The position numbers and the translations under genes were made by a program. The notes under the pieces were generated by a model. That model had not been told where the DNA came from. It did not search any database and was given only the letters and a program-made list of their open reading frames with translations. A stretch of DNA of 64,000 bases. Origin: Streptomyces sp. NBC_00442. GTDB taxonomy: Bacteria; Actinomycetota; Actinomycetes; Streptomycetales; Streptomycetaceae. This document shows, piece by piece, positions 44,530 through 53,584 of the stretch (positions are counted from its first letter, which is position 1; the number at the start of each line of letters is the position of its first letter). The stretch lies in the NCBI RefSeq assembly GCF_036014195.1, contig NZ_CP107918.1:6572001-6636000 (forward strand), written 5' to 3'.

Positions 44530-45957
44530 ATGTTCGATCCAGTCATAGCGCCGAGCGGCACGCTGCTCGGCCTGCTGCAACGGGGCCGCGGCGACGGCAC
44601 CCTGCACGCGCTGGCCGCCCCGCGCGACGAGGCCCTGGCGGCCCTGAACCACTGTGTACGGAGCGACCCCCGCCAGGACTGGCAGGTCGAGAACCGCTCG
44701 CTGTACTACGCGCGCCTCTTCCTGGATCTGGACGGCGGGCTCGACCAGATCGAGCGCCACCTCTTCGGCGCCGAGGACGTCCTCGACACCGAGGACGCGC
44801 GCACCGGGCTCGCCCTCGCCGTACTCGGCCACCTCGCCTCGTACGGCAGGAGCGACGCGCTCGCGCTGCTGCGCCGCTACGCCGAGACCGGGTCCAACTG
44901 GGCCTGGGCCCTCGACGAGCTGGCCCTACGCGACGACGACGCGGGCCTGCGGGCCCTTGCCACCTCCGTGCTCGCCCGCTTCCCCGCCAGCACCGAGGGT
45001 GAGGCCGACCTCGCCGCCACGGTGCGTGACGCCTACGAGCCGCGCCCCTGGCGGCTGTGGGCCGACGATCCGCGCGAGAGCGTGGGCGCCCGGGTGCGGG
45101 CCGCCCGGGAGGCCGGCTCCTTCGACCGCTGGCAGCGTCAGATGCGGCCGTCCGGGCCCCGGCCCGGATGGAGCGTCCAGGCGGTCTTCGACTGGGCCGA
45201 CGAAGGTCTGGAGCGCGGCGCGCTCCTGCATCTGCCGGCCGCGAGGTGCCTCGGCGCCGTCGCGGGGCCCGAGGACAGGCACGTCATCATCGAGGCGGCC
45301 CGCTCCGGCTCCGACGGAGCCCGCGGCGCCGCCCTGCACTATCTCGCCGAGTCACGCGACGCCCGTGTGCTCGACCTGATCGAGGCGGCCGTCTCCGACG
45401 GACCGGCCGGCTCGCGCGTCGCCGCCGAGGCCGCCGTCCATGCTTTCGAACGCATGTGTGGCCCGGAGGCCGTCGAGCGGGCCCGCGGCTGGGTGGCGCG
45501 CCCCGACGAACTCGGCGCGTCCGCCGCGAGTGTGCTCGCGTCCCGGGGCGAGGCCGGTGACGAGGAACTCGTGCTCGGCGCGCTCCGTGAGACCGTACGG
45601 TCCCAGGGCCCCGACGCCCCACTGCTCCGCGCGCTCGTCGACGGGGCCGGCAGGCTCGGCATCTGCTGCGCCGCCCCCGTCCTGCGGCACGTCTACCGCG
45701 AGACATCCTCGTCCGAGCTGCGGGGCCGCACAGCCCGCGCGCTCGCCGCCACCGACCCTTCCTTCGCGACCGGCTTCGCCGTCGAGTGCCTGTGGGACTG
45801 CGAGGAGACCACGCGCGAAGTGGCGGCGCAGTACGCCGAGTTGGTGGATGCCCGGGTGGCCGACCGGCTGCGCCGGCTTGCCGCGGACCCGGCGGAGGAG
45901 GCGGAGGTGCAGAGCGCCATCCACGATCGCCTCGGCCCGGACGCCACGGCGGTCTGA
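44530..45957 (+). CDS. HEAT-repeat protein
   Basis: This 475-residue soluble protein has alpha-helical HEAT/PBS-lyase-like repeats, visible as ALAVLGHLASYGRSDALALLRRYA, ALHYLAESRDARVLDLIEAA and ARALAATDPSFATGFAVECLWDCEETTREVAAQYAELVD. Such scaffolds bind proteins or nucleic acids; no catalytic motif is seen. It starts at ATG 44530. The upstream palindromes and tiny Cys-rich ORF suggest regulated expression. The dispersed repeat array begins soon after its stop. Confidence 0.85.
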   Translation: MFDPVIAPSGTLLGLLQRGRGDGTLHALAAPRDEALAALNHCVRSDPRQDWQVENRSLYYARLFLDLDGGLDQIERHLFGAEDVLDTEDARTGLALAVLGHLASYGRSDALALLRRYAETGSNWAWALDELALRDDDAGLRALATSVLARFPASTEGEADLAATVRDAYEPRPWRLWADDPRESVGARVRAAREAGSFDRWQRQMRPSGPRPGWSVQAVFDWADEGLERGALLHLPAARCLGAVAGPEDRHVIIEAARSGSDGARGAALHYLAESRDARVLDLIEAAVSDGPAGSRVAAEAAVHAFERMCGPEAVERARGWVARPDELGASAASVLASRGEAGDEELVLGALRETVRSQGPDAPLLRALVDGAGRLGICCAAPVLRHVYRETSSSELRGRTARALAATDPSFATGFAVECLWDCEETTREVAAQYAELVDARVADRLRRLAADPAEEAEVQSAIHDRLGPDATAV

Positions 45958-46080
45958 CACCCCGGTCCCCGTCCTCAATCGCCGGACGGGCCGAGGCGGC
46001 CCGCACCAGCCCCCCTGCCGAGGCCGCCCCAGCCAGGGGCAGGGCCATGGCGTCACGCGCCACGCCGCGGAGACAGGTCG

Positions 46081-46890
46081 GTGCGGGGTGCCCTACCGGG
46101 GCGCGGGGCTGTGTCATCGCGCGGCTCCGCCGCGGTGTGCGCGACCGGCCACGCACGGTCCGCAGCCGAAGGCCGGGGGCTCCGGGGCTCCGCCCCGGGC
46201 CCCGGGAGTCGCCCCACCCCGCCCCTTCCCTCAACCCTCCGGGGGGGGGAAGCGTTGTGGGGTTCCGCCCCAGACCTCGCTCGCGCCTTGAGGGCGCTCG
46301 TCCGCAAACGCCGGACGGGCTGACTGCGTCCGCGCCGGCCGGCACCGAGTGGTTGAGGGGCGCGGGGAACTGCGCGACCAGCCACGCACGGTCCGCAGTC
46401 GGAGGCCGGGGGTTCCGCCCCAGACCCCGTTCGCGCCTTGAGGGCGCTCGTCCTCAAACGCCGGACGGGCTGACTGCGTCCGCGCCGGCCGGCGCCGAGT
46501 GGTTGAGGGGCGCGGGGAACTGCGCGACCAGCCACGCACGGTCCGCAGTCGGAGGCCGGGGGCTCCGGGGTTCCGCCCCAGACCCCGTTCGTGCCTTGAG
46601 GGCGCTCGTCCTCAAACGCCGGACGGGCTGACTGCGTCCGCGCCGGCCGGCGCCGAGTGGTTGAGGGGCGCGGGGAACTGCGCGACCAGCCGCGCACGGT
46701 CCGCAGTCGGAGGCCGGGGGCTCCGGGGTTCCGCCCCAGACCCCGTTCGCGCCTTGAGGTCGCTCGTCCTCAAACTCCCCCAAGGCCTCAAGGGCCAGGG
46801 GGACCCCCATGACGGGCTAGGTATGCCGCCCGGCACCGAGTGGGCAAGGGGCGCGGGGAACTGCGCGCTCAGCTCGTGCGGCGGAGGCGC
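46081..46890. repeat. tandem array of the dispersed Streptomyces repeat
   Basis: No gene is seen in 45958-46930. Three near-identical units (about 46321-46470, 46471-46628 and 46629-46786) repeat at 150 and 158 bp. The difference is a missing CTCCGGGG-type block. Each unit holds GAGGGGCGCGGGGAACTGCG, CACGGTCCGCAGTCGGAGG, TTCCGCCCCAGACCCC and CTCGTCCTCAAACGCCGGAC. Diverged partial units flank the array, and the CCACCCCGCCCCTTCCC block at about 46213 is shared with the 53.3-kb element. Confidence 0.88.
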
Positions 46891-46930
46891 GATCCACCGC
46901 CCGCCCGCCCGCCTACCCGAGCGGAGCGGA

Positions 46931-47800
46931 TCAGTCCCAGTGCGTCAGCACAAACCTCAGCCGCGCCCCCGGCACCGCCTGCGCCGCCGCCGCGAGATCG
47001 GGCGCGGGTACGACCCCGATCACCGGATAGCCCCCGGTCGTGGGATGGTCGGCGAGGAAGACCACGGGGCGCCCGTCCGGCGGCACCTGCACCGCCCCCA
47101 ACACCATTCCCTCACTGGGCAGTTCACCCTCGACCACACGCCGCAGCGGCGGCCCCTCCGTGCGCAGCCCGATCCGGTTGCTCTGCGACGACACCCGGTA
47201 GCGGCCGGCCGCGAGCGCCGCGGGCGCGTCCGGCGCGAACCAGTCCGCGCGCGGTCCCGGGCGCACCCGCAGCACCAGTTCGTCGGGCACCCCGGGCGCC
47301 GGCACCCAGTCCACCCGCCGACCCGGGACGCCCGGACGCCCCAGCGGCACCACCGTGCCCTCGCGCAGCGGCGCCGGCCCGAGACCCGACAGGAGGTCCG
47401 TGGAGCGGCTGCCGAGCACCGGCTCCACGGTGATGCCGCCCGCGAACGCCAGGTAGGAGCGCACCCCGCGCACTGGCGAGCCCACCGAGACGAGAGCCCC
47501 CGGCGCCAACCGCACCGGGGCGCCCCACGCGGCCGGCCGGCCGTCGACGGTGACCGCGCACGGCGCCCCGGTCACCGCGACGGTGACCGCACAACCGGCG
47601 CGTACCGCGCACCCGTTGAGGGTGGTCTCCAGGACCGCCGCGCCCTGCGCGTTGCCCACCAGACGGTTCGCGAGCCGGCTCGCGGGCAGGTCGAGCGCGC
47701 CGGATCGCGGCACCCCGAGGTGCGCGTGCCCGTGCCTTCCCTCGTCCTGTACGGAGGTGAGCGCGCCGGCCCGCACGACGCGCAGCGCCCGCTCGGTCAT
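46931..47800 (-). CDS. pxpC: 5-oxoprolinase subunit C (PxpC)
   Basis: This 289-residue protein is the larger carboxyltransferase-like subunit (KipA type) of the ATP-dependent PxpABC 5-oxoprolinase, which opens 5-oxoproline to glutamate. Recognisable segments are LTSVQDEGRHGHAHLGVPRSGALD, FAGGITVEPVLGSRSTDL, SSQSNRIGLRTEGPPL and FLADHPTTGGYPVIGVV. It starts at ATG 47800, overlapping pxpB by 4 nt. It is the last gene of the operon and is followed by the repeat array. Confidence 0.94.
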   Translation of the reverse strand: MTERALRVVRAGALTSVQDEGRHGHAHLGVPRSGALDLPASRLANRLVGNAQGAAVLETTLNGCAVRAGCAVTVAVTGAPCAVTVDGRPAAWGAPVRLAPGALVSVGSPVRGVRSYLAFAGGITVEPVLGSRSTDLLSGLGPAPLREGTVVPLGRPGVPGRRVDWVPAPGVPDELVLRVRPGPRADWFAPDAPAALAAGRYRVSSQSNRIGLRTEGPPLRRVVEGELPSEGMVLGAVQVPPDGRPVVFLADHPTTGGYPVIGVVPAPDLAAAAQAVPGARLRFVLTHWD

Positions 47801-48426
47801 CGTCGCGTCCCCGGGACGAAGCGGACCAGCGTTCCCGGCGCGAGGAGCGCCGCCGGATCGCGGTGGGTGTCCCAGAGCACCGCGTCGGTCGTGCCGATCA
47901 GCTGCCAGCCGCCGGGTGACGAGCGCGGATAGACGCCGGTGTACGGGCCGGCCAGGGCGACGGAACCTGCCGGGACCGCGGTGCGCGGGGTGGCCCGGCG
48001 CGGCACGGCGTACCGCTCGGCGAGGCCGGTGAGGTAGGCGAAGCCGGGGGCGAACCCGCAGAAGGCGACGCGGAATCGGGCCGCGGAGTGGATGCGCACC
48101 GCCTCCTGCTCCGAGACCCCCCACAGGGCGGCGACCTCCGCGAGGTCGGGCCCGTCGTAGCGCACCGGGATCTCGACCGTGTGCGCGCTGCCCGCCCGCA
48201 GCGGCGGGACCTCCCAGGTGACCAGTTGGGAGGCGAGCGCGGTGGGATCGGCCAGACCGTCGAGCAGGACGGTCCGGGCGGCGGGCACGATCTCCCGTAC
48301 GGGAGGGAGCGTTCCCGCGGCGCGGCGGCGCACCAGTTCGGCGTGGAACGCCCCGGCGCTCTCGGCGCCGTCGAGCTCGACCAGCAGGGCGTGGTCCCCG
48401 ACCGGCAGGACGCGCGGCACGTTCAC
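47797..48426 (-). CDS. pxpB: 5-oxoprolinase subunit B (PxpB)
   Basis: This 209-residue KipI-type subunit has LPVGDHALLVEL at the N-terminus, VRYDGPDLAEVAALWG, FRVAFCGFAPGFAYLTGL and TGVYPRSSPGGWQLIG, all conserved in PxpB. With PxpC it forms the kinase part that activates 5-oxoproline. GTG 48426 overlaps pxpA by 4 nt. It was formerly annotated as an allophanate hydrolase subunit. Confidence 0.94.
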   Translation of the reverse strand: MNVPRVLPVGDHALLVELDGAESAGAFHAELVRRRAAGTLPPVREIVPAARTVLLDGLADPTALASQLVTWEVPPLRAGSAHTVEIPVRYDGPDLAEVAALWGVSEQEAVRIHSAARFRVAFCGFAPGFAYLTGLAERYAVPRRATPRTAVPAGSVALAGPYTGVYPRSSPGGWQLIGTTDAVLWDTHRDPAALLAPGTLVRFVPGTRR

Positions 48427-49196
48427 GAGAACGCCGCCACCCGTACGCCCGCCGACTCCAGGGCCGCCCGCACCCGCCGGGCCAGGTCCACCGCGCCCGG
48501 AGTGTCGCCGTGCACGCACAACGACCCGGCGCCGACCGGGACATGCTCGCCGGATTCGGCCACGACCGTGCCGTGCAGGGCCATCGCGACGGCGCGGGCC
48601 ACCACCGTGTCCGGATCGCTGACGACCGCGCCGTCCCGGCCGCGCGGCACCAGCGTGCCGGCCGCGGTGTAGGCGCGGTCCGCGAACGCCTCGGTGACGA
48701 CGGGCAACCCGGCCTCCTCGGCCGCCGCGAGCAGCCGCGAGCCCGGCAGCCCGAGCACCGCGAGCGACCGGTCCGCGAGGAGCACCCCTTCGACGACGGC
48801 TGCCGCCTGTTCCGGGTCGTGCACGGCGCGGTTGTAGAGCGCGCCGTGCGGCTTGACGTACGCCACCCGGCTTCCGGCGGCGCGGGCGAAGACGTCCAGC
48901 GCGCCGATCTGGTAGGCGACTTCGGCGGCCAGTTCGGCGGGCGGCACGTCCATGGAGCGGCGGCCGAAGCCGGCGAGGTCGCGGTAGGAGACCTGCGCGC
49001 CGATGCGTACGCCGCGCTCCGCGGCCAAGGCGCAGACCCGCCGCATGATGGCGGGGTCGCCGGCGTGGAAGCCGCAGGCCACATTGGCGCTGGTGACCAC
49101 GGACAGAAGCTGTTCGTCGTCGGTCAGCCGCCAGTGGCCGAAGCCTTCGCCCAGGTCGGCATTGAGGTCGATCGCCGACGTGGCGGACCGGGTCAT
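48423..49196 (-). CDS. pxpA: 5-oxoprolinase subunit A (PxpA, LamB/YcsF)
   Basis: This 257-residue LamB/YcsF protein shows the diagnostic IDLNADLGEGFGHW, TSANVACGFHAGDPAIM, YVKPHGALYN and LCVHGDTPGAV motifs, with His and Asp positions for metal binding. It catalyses the ring-opening step with PxpBC. It starts at ATG 49196 after AAAGGAG. It follows the MFS gene after a 242-nt gap filled with short tandem repeats. Confidence 0.95.
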   Translation of the reverse strand: MTRSATSAIDLNADLGEGFGHWRLTDDEQLLSVVTSANVACGFHAGDPAIMRRVCALAAERGVRIGAQVSYRDLAGFGRRSMDVPPAELAAEVAYQIGALDVFARAAGSRVAYVKPHGALYNRAVHDPEQAAAVVEGVLLADRSLAVLGLPGSRLLAAAEEAGLPVVTEAFADRAYTAAGTLVPRGRDGAVVSDPDTVVARAVAMALHGTVVAESGEHVPVGAGSLCVHGDTPGAVDLARRVRAALESAGVRVAAFS

Positions 49197-49242
49197 GGGT
49201 GCGGGGTCTCCTTTTCCGGGTGGTGCGTGGCCGGTGATGCGT

Positions 49243-49361
49243 AGCCGATGGAGCCTGGCCTCTGGTGCGGGGCCGGAGGTGCGTGGTCCCGGGGAGTGCG
49301 GGGCCGGCGGTGCGTGGTCCTGGGGGCGTGGTCCTGGAGGTGCGTGGTCCTGTGGTGCAGT
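49243..49361. repeat. degenerate short tandem repeat between MFS and pxpA
   Basis: Imperfect copies of GGTGCGTGGTCCTGG recur at about 49278, 49309, 49325 and 49339, mixed with GTGCGGGGCCGGxGG blocks. The array lies within the presumed operon leader between the MFS stop and pxpA. Confidence 0.65.
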
Positions 49362-49438
49362 GTGCCCCGCGCGGGCGCGCCGCGCTCGGTGGTGGACGCG
49401 GCCGCGGCGGGGCCGGCGGGCTCCCGGCGGGGCCGCCG

Positions 49439-50731
49439 TCACAGCAGCTCCCGGTCGCGCGTCTCGGGCAGTCCGAGCAGCGCGAGCACGGCGATGGCGT
49501 AGCCGACGGCGCCGAAGACCAGCGCGCCGCCCACGCCCCAGCTGCCGGCGAGACAACCCACCAGGGTCGGGAAGAAGGCGCCGACGGCGCGGCCGGTGTT
49601 GTACGTGAACCCCTGGCCCGTACCGCGCACGGCGGTCGGGTACAGCTCGCTGAGGAACGAACCGAAGCCACTGAAGATCGCCGACATGCAGAAGCCGAGC
49701 GGGAATCCGAGCACGAGAAGCAGGGTTTTCGCCCCGGCGGGAAGGTGGGTGTAGAGCACGATGCAGACGGCCGAGGCGACCGCGAACACGGCGATGTTCT
49801 TCTTGCGCCCCAGGACGTCGGTGAGGTACCCGCCGGTCAGATAGCCGAGGAACGCCCCGGAGATCAGGAACGCCAGATAGCCGCCGGTGCCGACGACCGT
49901 GAGGTGCCGGTCGTTCTTCAGGAACGTCGGCACCCAGGTCGCCAGCGTGTAGTAGCCGCCCTGGACCCCGGTGGAGAGCAGCACCGCGAAGAGAGTCGTG
50001 CGCCGCAGCGGGCCCCGGAAGATGGCGGCGAAGGTGGCGGCGCCGCTCGTCGTGCGGGCGGTGGAGAGTCGCTGTTCGGTGGCGGCGGGCGCGTCGCGCA
50101 CGCCGCGCCGCACGTAGACCAGGAGCAGGGCGGGGAGCGCCCCGGTCCAGAACACCACGCGCCAGGCGGTGTCCGGGTCCACGTACTGGAAGACCAGGGT
50201 GCAGACGACCACGGCGAGCGCCCAGCCGGCCGCCCACGCGCTCTGCACGGCGCCCAGGGTCCGGCCGCGGTGCCCGGCCGACGCGTACTCGGCGACCAGG
50301 ATCGCGCCGACCGCCCACTCACCGCCGAACCCGAGTCCCTGCAGGGCCCGGAACACCAGGAGCATCTCGTAGGTGGGGGCGAAGCCGCAGGCCACGGTGA
50401 AGACCGCGTACGTGGCGACGGTGATCATCAGGGCCCTGACCCGGCCGATGCGGTCGGCGACGACCCCGGCGAACGCGCCACCGACGGCCGAGACCACCAG
50501 GGTCACGGTGGTGAGCAGCCCGGTCCGGCCGGCGTCGAGCCCGAAGTACGCCGAGACGGCGACCATCGTGAGCGGGAGCGTGAAGAAGTCGTACGAGTCG
50601 AGCGCGTAGCCGCCGAAGGCGCCCCCGAAGGCGCGCCGCCCGTCGGGGCCCAGCGCCCGCAGCCAGCCGAACGGGCCGTGTTCCACGGGGAGTTGCGCGT
50701 GCTGCTGCTGCGATGTCCGGGTCGTCCTCAT
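49439..50731 (-). CDS. MFS transporter, probable 5-oxoproline/acid importer
   Basis: This 430-residue protein has 12 membrane helices and resembles the sialate/aromatic acid:H+ symporter branch: FGGYALDSYDFFTLPL in helix 1, the loop GVVADRIGRVRALM, RALQGLGFGGEWAVG in helix 4-5 and the second loop LTDVLGRKKN. It lies upstream of pxpABC on the same strand and is divergent from a GntR regulator, so it likely imports 5-oxoproline or a precursor (inference). It starts at ATG 50731 with GAGG 5 nt before. Confidence 0.87.
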   Translation of the reverse strand: MRTTRTSQQQHAQLPVEHGPFGWLRALGPDGRRAFGGAFGGYALDSYDFFTLPLTMVAVSAYFGLDAGRTGLLTTVTLVVSAVGGAFAGVVADRIGRVRALMITVATYAVFTVACGFAPTYEMLLVFRALQGLGFGGEWAVGAILVAEYASAGHRGRTLGAVQSAWAAGWALAVVVCTLVFQYVDPDTAWRVVFWTGALPALLLVYVRRGVRDAPAATEQRLSTARTTSGAATFAAIFRGPLRRTTLFAVLLSTGVQGGYYTLATWVPTFLKNDRHLTVVGTGGYLAFLISGAFLGYLTGGYLTDVLGRKKNIAVFAVASAVCIVLYTHLPAGAKTLLLVLGFPLGFCMSAIFSGFGSFLSELYPTAVRGTGQGFTYNTGRAVGAFFPTLVGCLAGSWGVGGALVFGAVGYAIAVLALLGLPETRDRELL

Positions 50732-50797
50732 GTGCACCTCGCGGGAGAGGGAGTGAGAGGGGACGGCCGGGGCGGGCCCGGCCGACTTCAACGTAGG

Positions 50798-50814
50798 GGA
50801 TTGTTGAACAATCC
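50798..50814. promoter_or_regulatory. perfect 17-bp palindrome, GntR/FCD operator candidate
   Basis: GGATTGTTGAACAATCC has 8-bp perfect arms about a single central base. The TTGTTGAACAA core fits the TTGT-N-ACAA style of FadR/FCD GntR operators. It lies 67 bp before the MFS ATG and 115 bp before the regulator start. Confidence 0.78.
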
Positions 50815-50928
50815 GACAAGACTCATGTCGAGACATTCCCGCTGCCTCGCATCCCCGCATCCCCTGCCGGGCTCCTACGATGAGCCCACGCGCCGGCGGG
50901 AGCGGGCCGGCCGGAAGGAGAGGGTGCA

Positions 50929-51636
50929 GTGGCGACAACGGACTCCGGACGGGGCGGACTTGCCGAGGACCGCGCGCTGCTCGGCCGCACGAGCACGGCG
51001 GAGCGGGTCGCGGACATCCTGCGCACCCGCATCGCGGAAGGCTTCTTCCGGCCGGGGGAGCGCCTCGCCGAGGACGCCATCGGCAAGGCGCTCGGCGTCT
51101 CCCGCAACACCCTGCGCGAGGCGTTCCGGCTGCTCACGCACGAGCGGCTGCTGGTCCACGAGCTCAACCGCGGGGTCTTCGTGCGGGTGCTCGCCGTCGA
51201 GGACGTGACGGACATCTACCGCACCCGGCGCCTGGTCGAATGCGCCGTCGTGCGGGGCCTCGGTGAGCCTCCCCACCGTCTCGAAGGCCTCGACGCGGCC
51301 GTCGCGGACGGCGAACGCGCGGCCAAGGAGAGCGACTGGCAGGGCGTGTCCACCGCCAACATCCACTTCCACCGCGAACTCGTCGCCCTCGCCGGCAGCG
51401 CCCGCACCGACGAGCTGATGCGCGGTGTCCTGGCCGAACTGCGCCTGGCCTTCCACGTCGTGGACGACCCGCGCCGCCTCCACCGGCCCTACCTCGTGCG
51501 CAACCGGGAGATCCTCGAAGCGCTCCGCGCCGGCGAGGGAGCCGATGCCCTGCGGCTGCTCGCCGGCTACCTCGACGACTCGCGTGCCCAGCTCGTCGAG
51601 GCGTACGGGAAACTCGTCGCGGACGCGCCCGCCTGA
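50929..51636 (+). CDS. GntR family (FadR/FCD) transcriptional regulator
   Basis: This 235-residue protein has an N-terminal winged helix (about 22-90, RVADILRTRIAEGFFRPGERLAEDAIGKALGVSRNTLREAFRLL). A C-terminal FCD ligand domain (about 95-225) carries acidic/His metal-site residues, for example FHRELVALAGS. GTG 50929 follows GGAAGGAG. It is divergent from the MFS-pxpABC operon and is the likely repressor through the palindrome in the gap. Confidence 0.9.
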   Translation: MATTDSGRGGLAEDRALLGRTSTAERVADILRTRIAEGFFRPGERLAEDAIGKALGVSRNTLREAFRLLTHERLLVHELNRGVFVRVLAVEDVTDIYRTRRLVECAVVRGLGEPPHRLEGLDAAVADGERAAKESDWQGVSTANIHFHRELVALAGSARTDELMRGVLAELRLAFHVVDDPRRLHRPYLVRNREILEALRAGEGADALRLLAGYLDDSRAQLVEAYGKLVADAPA

Positions 51637-51713
51637 GGCCGCGCCGGGGCACGGGAAGCGCGGCCCGGACGCGCCCGCCACCGGTGGCGGGCGGCGGGCG
51701 GATCTGCGCCGTT

Positions 51714-51743
51714 TCGACCGTTGTCAGTGCGAGGACCTAATCT
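51714..51743 (+). promoter_or_regulatory. leaderless promoter of the condensin-like operon
   Basis: TCGACC (51714-51719) and TAATCT (51738-51743) are spaced by 18 nt, and the -10 box ends 7 nt before GTG 51751. Transcription would start at the start codon itself. No Shine-Dalgarno lies at usable distance, so a leaderless mRNA is the simplest reading. Confidence 0.55.
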
Positions 51744-51750
51744 GTCCAGC

Positions 51751-53280
51751 GTGACTTCGCCTGCCTCGACGGAATTCGTTCCGCCCCAGCTCAGCGCGGC
51801 GCCGCGCCCCGCGCCGGGCCCGGCCGCCGACGAGGGGCTCGCGCGGCGGCTGCGCGCCCTGGCGTGCACCGCCCCGCTGCACGACCTCGACGTGCGCAAG
51901 GCCAACCTCGCGGGGGAGTACTCGGTGTACGCGATGGCCGAAGTGGCCCTCGCCTCCATCGACCTGGTCACCCTGAACATGGACTTCGACACGGGTGCCG
52001 ACCACGAGCAGATCGTGGCCCGGCTCGTGCCGCGCGTGGCCGCCCAGGCACCGGCCCGGCCCACCGCGGAGCACGAGCGGGTGGCCCGCTGGGTCCTGGA
52101 GAACCTGATCAACGTCGGCAGCGTGGACCGTGGCTTCCGCGCGGTGTACGGCACGTTCAACCCCGACGGCGTCTACGTCCGCAGGGACTACGACTTCAAG
52201 CTCCTCGAAGAGGTGCCCGGATACGGCGGCGCCGTCTATCTGCGCACCACCGACGAGGCCGTCAACGTCCTGGTCGGCGCCCTCGACACCGACGTGACCA
52301 GCGCGCAGATCGCGGCCGAGGTCAAGCTGGAGGTCCTGATCAGCCGCGGCCGCCTAGCCGACGCCCAGCTCGCCGCCGAACAGGCCCGCTACCGCACCGT
52401 GCAGTACGCCGAGACGCTCCGCCGCACCCTGGAGGCGACCCGCCGCAACGTCCGCGCGGTCGACTGGCTCAACGCGGTGCCCGACATGATCGCCGAGGCC
52501 CTCGACCACGTCGCCGACCGCTACCGGCACGAGAACGCGATCCTGACCAACATCCGCAAGGCCCGCGACGAGGCGGAGGACCCGGAGCACAAGCGCCGCG
52601 CCGCCGAGCTCGTCGACATCGTCAAGGACTGCATCCGCCGCCACACCCAGCTCCAGTCCCGTCTCCTGGAGGCCGGCCCGCTGTTCCGCGCCGAGCAGGA
52701 CCGCCAGGCCTTCGCCCGCCCCGCCGCCCGGTCGGGCCTCGACCTGTACGGCCAGCTGGTCGCTCCGCTGCTGCCGCTGCCGGTGACGGACGCGATCCGG
52801 GTGACCGACGCCTTCTTCGCGCGCGGTACCGGCCTGCGCACCCCGGTGTCCGTCCGGGTCGGCGACCTGGTGGACATACTGCTGACGCCGCCCACGGAGC
52901 GGGAACACCTCGGCGCGGAGATGCCCGAGCCCGACCTGATCGCCACCCCCGACGACAGCCGCTTCAGCGAGGAACAGCTGGCCGCGGCCATGGAACTCCT
53001 CGACCTGGAACACGACGCGCCCCGCCGCCTGTCGGGCCTGCTCGCCGACGCGCGCCGCCGCAACGACCTCGAACTCCCTTACCTGGTGGCCCTGTTGGCG
53101 ATCCACGCGGCGAGCCCTCCGGTCGGCACCGCCTACCGCCAGGGCGAGGAGCGCCTGCTGTTCGCGGTGGACGACGGCACACAGCTGGAGGACCCGGAGT
53201 TCGGCGGGGCCGACCTGATCGTGGGGATGGCGCTGCTCGACACGGTCGGGATGGCGGCCGGGCGGACGGAGGCGACGTGA
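51751..53280 (+). CDS. kleisin-like first subunit of an MksF/JetA-type operon (hypothetical)
   Basis: This 509-residue protein has an N-terminal helical/winged-helix-like region (about 30-180, with ARWVLENLINVGSVDRGFRAVYGTF). A long charged helical middle follows (about 185-330, AEVKLEVLISRGRLADAQLAAEQARYRTVQYAETLRRTLEATRRNVRA), then a C-terminal helical domain. Size, helicity and position before a small wHTH protein and an SMC-like ATPase match MukF/MksF/JetA kleisins; there is no sequence-level proof. GTG 51751 is preferred because a -10 box sits 7 nt upstream. Confidence 0.65.
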   Translation: MTSPASTEFVPPQLSAAPRPAPGPAADEGLARRLRALACTAPLHDLDVRKANLAGEYSVYAMAEVALASIDLVTLNMDFDTGADHEQIVARLVPRVAAQAPARPTAEHERVARWVLENLINVGSVDRGFRAVYGTFNPDGVYVRRDYDFKLLEEVPGYGGAVYLRTTDEAVNVLVGALDTDVTSAQIAAEVKLEVLISRGRLADAQLAAEQARYRTVQYAETLRRTLEATRRNVRAVDWLNAVPDMIAEALDHVADRYRHENAILTNIRKARDEAEDPEHKRRAAELVDIVKDCIRRHTQLQSRLLEAGPLFRAEQDRQAFARPAARSGLDLYGQLVAPLLPLPVTDAIRVTDAFFARGTGLRTPVSVRVGDLVDILLTPPTEREHLGAEMPEPDLIATPDDSRFSEEQLAAAMELLDLEHDAPRRLSGLLADARRRNDLELPYLVALLAIHAASPPVGTAYRQGEERLLFAVDDGTQLEDPEFGGADLIVGMALLDTVGMAAGRTEAT

Positions 53281-53286
53281 GTCCTT

Positions 53287-53519
53287 CCCCACCCCGCCCC
53301 TTCCCGACACCCTCCGGGGGCGGGTGGGAAGCAAGAGGCAGTTCTGCCCGGGGGAGCGGCCCCCTGACCCCCGCGGGGACCGCGACCCCGGACCCTGCCG
53401 CGGGGTCGGATCCAGCCCCTTTGGCGTTCGAGGAGCGGGGTCTGGGGCGGCGCCCCAGGACCACCGGCCCGCATCCGTTCCCCCACCCCCCGAGGGTCTC
53501 GGGAAGGGGCGGGGCGGGG
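53287..53519. repeat. MITE-like element with inverted ends inside the condensin-like operon
   Basis: The 304-nt gap between the first two genes is bounded by imperfect 28-nt inverted repeats: CCCCACCCCGCCCCTTCCC from 53287 and its complement ending at 53519. Between them are blocks such as GGAGCGGGGTCTGGGGCGG, seen in the dispersed repeats. The left end resembles 46213. It carries no gene and could fold into one long stem. Confidence 0.7.
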
Positions 53520-53584
53520 AACAGGCCCGCCGCGGGCGACCGGCACCCCGCGCCCAGCACCGTACGCACCAAGGAGACGACCCC

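Noticed and set aside
46321..46786. CRISPR array
   Set aside because: The 150-158-bp units are repeated in full with no unique spacers, and no cas genes are present.
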